Shown here: piece by piece, positions 8,522-15,567 of the stretch | Position numbering within the stretch: the stretch's first letter is position 1 | Layout: each line of letters begins with the position of its first letter | Assembly: GCF_000009765.2 (NCBI RefSeq) | Contig: NC_003155.5 | Span: 4,836,001-4,900,000 of the forward strand | DNA: 64,000 bases | Reading direction: 5' to 3' | DNA from: Streptomyces avermitilis MA-4680 = NBRC 14893 | Lineage (GTDB): Bacteria > Actinomycetota > Actinomycetes > Streptomycetales > Streptomycetaceae | Notes under the pieces: model-generated | Databases searched by the model: none | Seen by the model: the letters and a program-made list of their open reading frames with translations, nothing else | Told to the model about the DNA's origin: nothing | Made by a program: the position numbers and the translations under genes

Positions 8522-9457
8522 ATGACATCCATGTCCCACCACCGCAGTCTTCAGGCCGAGTTGGAGACGCTGACGACCGAGGCGTTCCGGCCCGAACTCG
8601 CCGAGATCGACCAGTTGCCCACCCTGGAGATCGCGCGGCTGATGAACGGCGAGGACGCGACCGTCCCCGCCGCGGTCGCCGCCCGCCTCCCGCAGATCGC
8701 CGCCGCGATCGACGCCGTCGCCGACCGGATGGCCCGGGGCGGCCGCCTGGTCTACGCGGGCGCGGGCACGGCCGGCCGGCTCGGCGTGCTGGACGCGTCC
8801 GAGTGCCCGCCGACCTTCAACACGGACCCGTCCGAGGTCGTGGGCCTGATCGCGGGCGGCCCGAGCGCCATGGTGACGTCGATCGAGGGCGCCGAGGACT
8901 CGAAGGAGCTGGCGGCCGGGGACCTGGCCGGGCTCGGGCTGACGGCGGACGACACGGTGGTCGGTGTCTCCGCCTCCGGCCGCACGCCGTACGCGATCGG
9001 CGCCGTCGAGTACGCGCGGGCCCGGGGCGCCCTCACCGTCGGCCTGTCCTGCAACGCGGACAGCGCGCTCGCGGCGGCCGCGGACCACGGCATCGAGATC
9101 GTGGCCGGCCCCGAGCTGCTCACCGGCTCCACCCGGCTGAAGGCGGGCACGGCCCAGAAGCTCGTCCTCAACATGCTGTCGACGATCACGATGATCCGCC
9201 TCGGCAAGACGTACGGGAACCTGATGGTCGACGTACGCGCCTCGAACGAGAAGCTGCGGGCCCGCTCCCGCCGCATCGTGGCCCTGGCGACGGGCGCGGC
9301 GGACGAGGAGGTCGAGCGGGCCCTCGCGGCCACGGACGGCGAGGTGAAGAACGCGATCCTCACGATCCTGGGCGGGGTCGACGGACCGACCGCCGCCCGC
9401 CTTCTGGAGGAGAGCGACGGCCATTTGCGCGCGGCGCTCGCGGCGGCGCCCCGCTGA
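8522..9457 (+). CDS. murQ: N-acetylmuramic acid 6-phosphate etherase MurQ
   Basis: A 311-residue SIS-domain lyase. It cleaves the D-lactyl ether of MurNAc-6-phosphate to give GlcNAc-6-phosphate and D-lactate, feeding the nag pathway. Seen: the family's RLVYAGAGTAGRLGVLDASECPPTF segment in two pieces, SIEGAEDS (catalytic Glu region), VGVSASGRTPYAIGA and LSCNADSAL. The length is standard. ATG 8522 is used; a second ATG (8531) is three codons in. It lies 116 bp after murR and 16 bp before the permease gene, consistent with one operon. Confidence 0.95.
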   Translation: MTSMSHHRSLQAELETLTTEAFRPELAEIDQLPTLEIARLMNGEDATVPAAVAARLPQIAAAIDAVADRMARGGRLVYAGAGTAGRLGVLDASECPPTFNTDPSEVVGLIAGGPSAMVTSIEGAEDSKELAAGDLAGLGLTADDTVVGVSASGRTPYAIGAVEYARARGALTVGLSCNADSALAAAADHGIEIVAGPELLTGSTRLKAGTAQKLVLNMLSTITMIRLGKTYGNLMVDVRASNEKLRARSRRIVALATGAADEEVERALAATDGEVKNAILTILGGVDGPTAARLLEESDGHLRAALAAAPR

Positions 9458-9473
9458 GCAGCACGCTCGGCAG

Positions 9474-11111
9474 GTGCGTACCACTCCTCACTCAGCCACG
9501 GCCGCCGCGATCCTCCCCCTGGTCGGCGGCGCCGCGAACGTCACCTCCGTCGCCCACTGCATGACCCGCCTGCGCCTGGGCCTGGCCGACCGCTCCCTGG
9601 TGGACGAGGAATCCCTCAGGGCGCTGCCGGCCGTGCTGGGGGTGGTGGACGACGACACGTACCAGATCGTCCTCGGCCCGGGAACGGTCGCGAAGGTGAC
9701 CCCGGAATTCGAGAAACTGCTGGCATCGGAAACCACCGAGGCACCGGCGAACGCGCTGCCGGTGACCGCCGGGGCCCCGACGCCCGCAGCACCGACGGCC
9801 GCCGAGGGACCGGCGACCTCCGAGACTCCGGTAGCCGCCGAGCCCCCCGCTCGCGGTAGCGCTCCCGGTACCGAGGCCGCCCGGCTCGCGGCGCGCGGCG
9901 CCGCCTTGAAGGCGGCTCAGCGGCAGCGTCACGCGACCCCCGTACGCCTTCTCCTGCGCCGGATCGCCAACATCTTCGTCCCGCTGATCCCGGCCCTGAT
10001 CGGCTGCGGCGTCATCGCGGGCGTGAACGGCCTGCTCCTGAACCTGGGGTGGCTGCCCTCCCTCACCCCCGCCCTCGCCGCCGTCGCCTCCGGCTTCATG
10101 GCCCTGATCGCGGTCTTCGTCGGTCACCACACGGCGAAGGAGTTCGGCGGCACCCCGATCCTCGGCGGCGCGGTGGCGGCGGTGATCGTGTACGCGGGGG
10201 TGGCGAAGGTGACGGTGTTCGGTACGACGCTGTCCCCGGGCCAGGGCGGTGTCCTCGGCGCGCTGGCGGCCGCGCTCCTGGGAACGTACGTCGAGAAGTG
10301 GTGCCGCACCTGGGTCCCGGACACCCTGGACGTCCTCGTCACCCCCACGCTCACGGTCCTGCTGACCGGCCTGGTGACCCTGTACGGCCTGATGTACGCG
10401 GCCGGAGCGGCCACGTCGGCCATCGGCACGGCGGCGACCTGGCTCCTGTCCACGACGGGCGTCTTCGCCGGCCTGATCCTGGGCGGCCTGTTCCTCCCCC
10501 TGGTGATGCTGGGCCTGCACCAGGCCCTCATCCCCCTCCACACCACCCTCATCGAACAGCAGGGCTACACGGTCCTCCTCCCCGTGCTGGCGATGGCGGG
10601 CGCGGGCCAGGTCGGCGCGGCCCTCGCGGTGTACGTCCGGCTGCGCCACGACCACTCCCTGCGTACGACGATCCGGTCGGCGCTCCCGGCGGGCCTGCTC
10701 GGCGTGGGCGAACCCCTGATCTACGGCGTCTCGCTCCCCCTCGGCCGCCCGTTCCTCACGGCCTGCGCGGGCGGCGCGGCGGGCGGCGCCTTCGTGGGCC
10801 TCTTCTCGATGCTGGGCGACCGGATCGGCTCGACGGCGATCGGCCCGTCGGGCTGGGCCCTGTTTCCGCTGCTGGCGGGGAGCGGGGGCCTGCTCCCCAG
10901 CGCCGCGATCTACGCCGGCGGCCTGCTGACGGGGTACGCGGTGGGGTTCGGGGCGACGTACTTCTTCGGCTCGTTCGGCGTTGTCGGTGGCGTGTGCGAG
11001 GCTGAACGCACTGATATCGCCGCACCGACCGGCACCGCCGCACCGGCCATGACCACCACCCCGACCGACACCGCCGCCCCGCACGACCCGGAAGGGAACC
11101 GCACCCTGTGA
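9474..11111 (+). CDS. murP: PTS EIIBC permease, probably MurNAc-specific
   Basis: A 545-residue membrane protein. Residues ~5-85 are an EIIB domain with the phosphorylated Cys29 in AHCMTRLRLGL. An Ala/Pro/Thr-rich linker follows (~90-150), then an EIIC domain (~160-515) with about ten hydrophobic segments, including GHHTAKEFGGTPILGGA and LGVGEPLIYGVSLPLGRPF, the sugar-binding loop of the glucose/sucrose EIIC class. No EIIA domain is fused, so EIIA(Crr) must be supplied in trans. Linkage to murQ suggests uptake with phosphorylation of MurNAc. The C-terminal tail is a repetitive Thr/Ala/Pro segment. GTG start at 9474. Confidence 0.88.
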   Translation: MRTTPHSATAAAILPLVGGAANVTSVAHCMTRLRLGLADRSLVDEESLRALPAVLGVVDDDTYQIVLGPGTVAKVTPEFEKLLASETTEAPANALPVTAGAPTPAAPTAAEGPATSETPVAAEPPARGSAPGTEAARLAARGAALKAAQRQRHATPVRLLLRRIANIFVPLIPALIGCGVIAGVNGLLLNLGWLPSLTPALAAVASGFMALIAVFVGHHTAKEFGGTPILGGAVAAVIVYAGVAKVTVFGTTLSPGQGGVLGALAAALLGTYVEKWCRTWVPDTLDVLVTPTLTVLLTGLVTLYGLMYAAGAATSAIGTAATWLLSTTGVFAGLILGGLFLPLVMLGLHQALIPLHTTLIEQQGYTVLLPVLAMAGAGQVGAALAVYVRLRHDHSLRTTIRSALPAGLLGVGEPLIYGVSLPLGRPFLTACAGGAAGGAFVGLFSMLGDRIGSTAIGPSGWALFPLLAGSGGLLPSAAIYAGGLLTGYAVGFGATYFFGSFGVVGGVCEAERTDIAAPTGTAAPAMTTTPTDTAAPHDPEGNRTL

Positions 11112-11695
11112 ACCACGCGCAACTGACCGCTCTGGGCCGCGCCCTGCGACTCGTCGGGGAGCACGGCGAGGCACTGAGCTCACAGACGCCCGACGCGCGC
11201 CTGCACGAGGTCAAGGCCGACCTGAAGCGGGCCCTCGACCTGCTGGAGGACAGCGTCAGCGCGGCGGCGCCCAGCACCCGCTGCGCCGAGCATCCGAACG
11301 GCCCGGTCGACGAGGACGCGCCCGACCTGTGTCTGCTGTGCGAGACGCGCCGCCGCGCCGCCCGCCGCTCCCAGGTGAACGACACGTACCCGCACGGCAG
11401 GCCGCCCGGCGCGGACGGCACCGCCGAGCGCGCCCAGTCCCGCTACGGGGTGCGCGGCGACCGCCCCCAGCCCCAGCAGCGCTGGCTCCCGGAGCTGTGG
11501 AACGGCCAGGTCTGGCAGCTGTGCGGCACCCCGCGCCGGGACAAGCGCGAGGCGGAGCAGTACCTCGCGGCGCAGCGCAGAGGCCCGCGCCCGGCGATGG
11601 CCTACCGCCTGGTGCACGAGTTCACCGACTACGAGGTCCTGCGCATCTGGGGCGAGCCCCTGAAGGTGGACATCGAGCCGATGGGAAACCTGTAG
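11108..11695 (+). CDS. Conserved hypothetical protein downstream of murP
   Basis: A 195-residue soluble protein whose GTG start overlaps the murP TGA. The N-terminal half is helical (LGRALRLVGEHGEAL ... LHEVKADLKRALDLLEDS); the middle carries CAEHPNG and CLLCETRRRAARR, which could form a metal site; the C-terminus has WNGQVWQLCGTPRRDKREAE and VDIEPMGNL. I do not recognise a family with known function. Translational coupling hints at a link with MurNAc uptake, but the gene could simply be carried along. Its TAG stop is the start of a 22-bp repeat array. Confidence 0.7.
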   Translation: MNHAQLTALGRALRLVGEHGEALSSQTPDARLHEVKADLKRALDLLEDSVSAAAPSTRCAEHPNGPVDEDAPDLCLLCETRRRAARRSQVNDTYPHGRPPGADGTAERAQSRYGVRGDRPQPQQRWLPELWNGQVWQLCGTPRRDKREAEQYLAAQRRGPRPAMAYRLVHEFTDYEVLRIWGEPLKVDIEPMGNL

Positions 11696-11782
11696 AAGCG
11701 CCGCTGGGAACCCGTAGGAGCGCCGCCGGGAACCCGTAGGAGCGCCGCCGGGAACCCGTAGGAGCGCCGCCGGGCACCCGAT
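11693..11782 (+). repeat. 22-bp tandem repeat array starting at a stop codon
   Basis: Four tandem copies of a 22-bp unit (core gagcgccgccgggaacccg followed by tag) run from the TAG stop of the preceding gene to about 11782. The unit contains the stop trinucleotide, so TAG recurs every 22 bp. The last coding bases (gggaaacctgtag) look like a diverged partial unit. The array fills most of the gap to the STAS gene. Confidence 0.88.
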
Positions 11783-11845
11783 GCCTCCTGGTGTGCCCGG
11801 CCCGGGTGCGACTATGGGGGGATTCCAGGGTGAGGAGGAACCACC

Positions 11846-12223
11846 GTGTTGGTTCCGATGTCCAGCGTGCGACGGTCCGAGGACCGCGGGAAATGGGCAG
11901 TGGTGGTCCTCACCGGCGAGGTGGACTGCGACCTGACGCCGGCGCTGCGTGAGGCGGTGGACTCCTTGACCGCCGAGGATCACGGACTGATCGTGCTGGA
12001 TCTGGGACAGGTGTCGTTCATGGACTCCGCGGGCCTCGGCGTGGTGGTGTACGGGATGCGGCGTGCCGGGGCACTGGGCGGCAGGCTGCGGCTGGCGGGC
12101 CCCGGCGAGCAGGTCCGCGAGCTGCTGAGGCTGACCGGGCTGGACGCCGCCGTCGAGGTGTTCGGTGACGTCCCGGCGGCGTGCGCGTACGGCCCGACGC
12201 CCAAGGGCCTGGAAAGAATCTGA
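11846..12223 (+). CDS. STAS-domain anti-sigma factor antagonist
   Basis: A 125-residue protein of the SpoIIAA/RsbV type. The fold covers residues ~15-110, with the phosphorylatable serine Ser61 in the motif SFMDSAGLGV. Such proteins release a sigma factor by binding its anti-sigma kinase when unphosphorylated. An AGGAGG at 11833-11838 sits 7 nt before the GTG start. The phosphatase gene follows after 17 bp, and a PP2C enzyme next to its likely substrate makes a natural switch. The cognate kinase and sigma factor are not in this window next to it. Confidence 0.9.
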   Translation: MLVPMSSVRRSEDRGKWAVVVLTGEVDCDLTPALREAVDSLTAEDHGLIVLDLGQVSFMDSAGLGVVVYGMRRAGALGGRLRLAGPGEQVRELLRLTGLDAAVEVFGDVPAACAYGPTPKGLERI

Positions 12224-12240
12224 GGCCCAGGAGGGCAAAA

Positions 12241-13965
12241 ATGGGCTGCGTGGAGAGTTCCCCGGGCGGGGACGAGGACTTCGACGCGAACGAGGCGTTG
12301 ACGTCGGCGCTGTTCGAAGCCGTGGGCGCGGGCATGTACGCCGTGGACGGGCAGGGAAAGGTGATCGCCTGCAACCCGTGGGCGGAGCGGCTGCTGGGCT
12401 ATGCGCCGGGCACGCTGCTCGGCGTCGACGCCCACCACACGCTGCACCCGATGGAAGGCGACGAGAACGGTCTGCCTGCCCAGCGGCCGGTCCTGGCCGA
12501 CATCGTGCTCGGCAAGCGGATCAGCGGCGACCGGGCCGTGCTCTTGCGCGCCGATGGCACCCCCGTGCAGGTGTGGTGGTCCGCGGCTCCGCTGCCGGAG
12601 GAGATGGGATACGACAAGGGCGCGGTGGTCGTCTTCCACGACGCCTCCGCCAGACGTGCGCGGGACGGACGCCGCGCCCGGCGCTACGCGCACAGCGAGA
12701 CCATGCGCGAACAGGCCGAGTACGACCTGTCGGAGATCACCTGGCTCAGCGAGCTGACGCTGGCCATGGTCAGCACCCTGGACGCGGACGAGGCACTGGG
12801 CCGGCTGGTACGGCAACTGGTGCCCCGCCTGGCGGACACCGCCCTGATCGACCTGACCGCCGGCCTCACGCGCCGGCGCGCCGCCGCCACCCACCACCTG
12901 CCCGGCGTCCTGCCCTCCGGACCGCACGACATCGGCGAGCCGTTGCCGGGCCATCCCGCCCACGACGCGGCACTGTCCCGGGTGTTCGGCGGCGCCGGCA
13001 CGCAGCACCTGACCGCTCCGCTGCCGGCCGGACCCGCATATCCGGGAAGAGACCTGTTCGCGCTGGTGGACGCCCACGAGGCCCTCGTGGTCCCGTTGCG
13101 GCTGCGCGCCAGCACGTTCGGGGCCCTGACGCTGGTCCGCGCGCCGGCCAGCCCGCCGTTCAACGAAGCCGACCGGATCCTGGCCGAGGAAGTGGCCCGC
13201 CGCGCGGCACTCGGGCTGGACAACACCCGCCTGCACGCCGCCCAGGCCGACATCGCCGCCACCTTGCAGCGCGCCCTGCTCACCGACCTGCCCACCGTGC
13301 CGCGCCTGGAGCTGGCCGCCCACTACCAGCCCGCCCAGCGGGCAGCGGAAGTCGGCGGGGACTGGTACGACGCCTTCCTCCTGGAGGACGGCGACCTGGC
13401 CATGGCCATCGGCGACGTCACCGGACACGACATCCAGGCCGCCTCCCGCATGAGCGAACTGCGCAACATGCTCCGCGCCCTGGTCGTCGACCGCCCCGAG
13501 GAAAACCCCGGCCAGATCCTGCGCCGCCTGGACACCGCCCAGGCCCGTCTGACCCTCGCCGACTCCGCCACCGCCATCCTCACCCGCCTGCACCCCACCG
13601 CGGACGGAACCTGGGACCTGGCCTGGTCGGTCGCCGGCCACCCCCCACCCCTGCTGATCACCGCCGACGGCACGGCCACCTACCTCACCGGCCCCCGCGC
13701 CATGCTGCTGGGAGTCAGGCCCACCGCGGAGCGCCCCACCGCCCACACCCGTCTGCCCGGCGGAGCCACCCTCCTGCTCTACACCGACGGCCTGGTCGAA
13801 TCCCGCGCGCAGCCGTTCGACGTCGGCATGACCCGCCTGCGCCAGTACGCCACCACCCACCGCCAGCTGCCTCTGCACCGGCTCTGCGCCCAGCTCGCGC
13901 ACGACCTCGGCGACACCCGCGACGACATCACCCTCATCGCCGCCCGCACGCCCCCCACCGCCTGA
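12241..13965 (+). CDS. PAS-GAF-PP2C (SpoIIE-type) serine phosphatase
   Basis: A 574-residue signalling phosphatase. Seen: an N-terminal PAS domain (~20-125; AVGAGMYAVDGQGKVIACN), a short helical linker, a GAF-like domain (~165-320), then a PPM/SpoIIE catalytic domain (~345-570) with GGDWYDAF, AIGDVTGHD, and the terminal DDITLIAAR, which hold the metal-binding Asp residues. It should dephosphorylate a STAS antagonist, very likely the gene just upstream. I start at ATG 12241 with AGGAGGG at 12229-12235; a longer frame opening at 12181 overlaps the STAS gene and lacks a ribosome site. No HATPase kinase domain is present. Confidence 0.9.
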   Translation: MGCVESSPGGDEDFDANEALTSALFEAVGAGMYAVDGQGKVIACNPWAERLLGYAPGTLLGVDAHHTLHPMEGDENGLPAQRPVLADIVLGKRISGDRAVLLRADGTPVQVWWSAAPLPEEMGYDKGAVVVFHDASARRARDGRRARRYAHSETMREQAEYDLSEITWLSELTLAMVSTLDADEALGRLVRQLVPRLADTALIDLTAGLTRRRAAATHHLPGVLPSGPHDIGEPLPGHPAHDAALSRVFGGAGTQHLTAPLPAGPAYPGRDLFALVDAHEALVVPLRLRASTFGALTLVRAPASPPFNEADRILAEEVARRAALGLDNTRLHAAQADIAATLQRALLTDLPTVPRLELAAHYQPAQRAAEVGGDWYDAFLLEDGDLAMAIGDVTGHDIQAASRMSELRNMLRALVVDRPEENPGQILRRLDTAQARLTLADSATAILTRLHPTADGTWDLAWSVAGHPPPLLITADGTATYLTGPRAMLLGVRPTAERPTAHTRLPGGATLLLYTDGLVESRAQPFDVGMTRLRQYATTHRQLPLHRLCAQLAHDLGDTRDDITLIAARTPPTA

Positions 13966-14000
13966 CCTCCGGGCCCGCACCGCCACCTTGTAGCACGCCC

Positions 14001-14037
14001 GAGGGCGGTACCCCCGGGTGCCGGGAATACCGCCCTC
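14001..14037. terminator. Bidirectional terminator hairpin
   Basis: A perfect 10-bp stem pairs gagggcggta (14001-14010) with taccgccctc (14028-14037), with further internal C/G pairing in the loop. It lies between convergent genes (PP2C phosphatase and Old Yellow Enzyme). There is no U tract, as is common in Streptomyces. Confidence 0.8.
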
Positions 14038-14059
14038 GTCGTACCGCGAACAGCTCGGC

Positions 14060-15187
14060 TCAGTGCAGCGTCTTCAGCGAGGACGCGTCGTACGCGGCCA
14101 GCTCGGAGAACCGTCCGGCCAGTACCTTCGCCGCCCACTCCGGGTCCTGGAGCAGGGCGCGGCCGATGGCGACCAGGTCGAACTCCCCGGACTCCAGACG
14201 GTCCAGGAGGTCGTCGATGCCCCGCACGGTGGAACCCTCGCCCTGGAAGGCCTTGAGGAATTCGCCGTTCAGGCCGACCGAGCCGACCGAGATGGCGGGC
14301 TTCCCGGTGATCTTCTTGGTCCAGCCGGCCAGGTTGAGGTCGGAGCCGTCGAACTCGGGCTGCCAGTAGCGGCGCGTGGAGGCGTGGAAGGCGTCCACTC
14401 CCGCCGCCGCCAGCGGGGCCAGGATCGCCTCCAGCTCCTCCGGGGTCTCGGCGAGGCGGGCGTCGTACGCCTGCTGCTTCCACTGCGAGTAGCGGAAGAG
14501 CACGGGGAAGGAGGGGGAGACCGCCGACCGGACCGCGGCCACGATCTCCGCCGCGAACTTCGTCCGGGCCACCGGGTCGCCACCGTAGGCGTCGGTGCGG
14601 CGGTTGGTGCCCGCCCACAGGAACTGGTCGATCAGATAGCCGTGCGCGCCGTGCAGTTCCACGCCGTCGAAGCCGATGCGCTCGGCGTCGGCCGCCGCCT
14701 TCGCGAACGCCTCGATGACGTCGTCCAGGTCCTGCTGGGTCATGGCCTTGCCGGTGACCTCGGCGCCCTCGGTGCCTATGCCGGACGGGCCGACCGGCGG
14801 GGCGTCCGCGAACGGCGGCTCGCCCGCGCCGCGCACCATGCCGATGTGCCACAGCTGCGGCACGATCGTGCCGCCGGCGGCGTGCACGGCGTCGGCGACC
14901 TTCGACCAGCCGGCCAGCTGCTCCTCGCCGTGGAAGCGCGGAATGCTGTCGCTCTGCCCGGCCGACTCGTGCCCCACGTACGTGCCCTCGGTGACGATCA
15001 GGCCGACACCCGCGGCGGCGCGGCGGGCGTAGTACGAGGCCACGTCCTCACCGGGGATGCCGCCGGGGGAGAACTGCCGGGTCATCGGCGCCATCACGAT
15101 CCGGTTCGGGACGGTCAGGCCGTTGAGGGTGACCGGCCGGGACAGGATCTGTGCGGCGCGGTCGGTGGCATCGGTGGTGACGGTCAC
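14060..15187 (-). CDS. NADH:flavin oxidoreductase, Old Yellow Enzyme family
   Basis: A 375-residue FMN-dependent TIM-barrel ene-reductase. Seen: PNRIVMAPMTR (FMN-binding strand 1), GLIVTEGTYVG, VPQLWHIGMV, the active-site pair in GFDGVELHGAHGYLIDQFL, and RYSQWKQ. The C-terminal IGRALLQDP-type phosphate loop is VAIGRALLQDPEW. These enzymes reduce activated C=C bonds with NAD(P)H. GTG start at 15187 follows CGAGGAGCCCCGC; the frame continues upstream but that stretch lacks family similarity. Monocistronic. Confidence 0.9.
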   Translation of the reverse strand: MTVTTDATDRAAQILSRPVTLNGLTVPNRIVMAPMTRQFSPGGIPGEDVASYYARRAAAGVGLIVTEGTYVGHESAGQSDSIPRFHGEEQLAGWSKVADAVHAAGGTIVPQLWHIGMVRGAGEPPFADAPPVGPSGIGTEGAEVTGKAMTQQDLDDVIEAFAKAAADAERIGFDGVELHGAHGYLIDQFLWAGTNRRTDAYGGDPVARTKFAAEIVAAVRSAVSPSFPVLFRYSQWKQQAYDARLAETPEELEAILAPLAAAGVDAFHASTRRYWQPEFDGSDLNLAGWTKKITGKPAISVGSVGLNGEFLKAFQGEGSTVRGIDDLLDRLESGEFDLVAIGRALLQDPEWAAKVLAGRFSELAAYDASSLKTLH

Positions 15188-15567
15188 GCGGGGCTCCTCG
15201 GAACGGGGAAAAAGAGGGCATGAGATATGTGCGTATGCATCAACCCCAACCGCCCCGCGTACCCCCGCATTCCTTCCTACGGCCCCGGCCCGTGTGATCC
15301 CGGATACGCTCGCGGGCTCCCCCACCCACTCAGGCGGACAGTCCCACTCACACCCGCCGCCCACCGGCCGCAGCTGCACGTAACCGCCCTCGCGCCCCAT
15401 GACCTGGCCGAGGCGCCCGTCCCGTACGTCGGCCGCGGACGATCACCCGACCCTGGTCCCCGTCCGCGACTCCAAAACCCCCACGGCCCGAAGCTCCCGT
15501 GAAGAGCGGTTCACGCCTGTCTATAAGGTGTGATCGCTTCGAACACCGTGCGAACAAAAGGACCCTG
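15188..15567. other. 380-bp divergent intergenic region
   Basis: This region separates the Old Yellow Enzyme gene from the phospholipase-like gene and must hold both promoters. No convincing coding sequence is seen; apparent frames here lack normal codon bias. A TATAAG motif at about 15522-15527 is a possible -10 for the downstream gene, without a good -35. Confidence 0.4.

Noticed and set aside
9492..11183. 563-codon minus-strand frame opposite murP
   Set aside because: Low-complexity Arg/Gly/His sequence; the plus strand encodes a clear EIIBC.
11980..13986. Long minus-strand frame opposite the STAS and PP2C genes
   Set aside because: No domain or ribosome site; the plus-strand proteins have clear catalytic motifs and codon bias.
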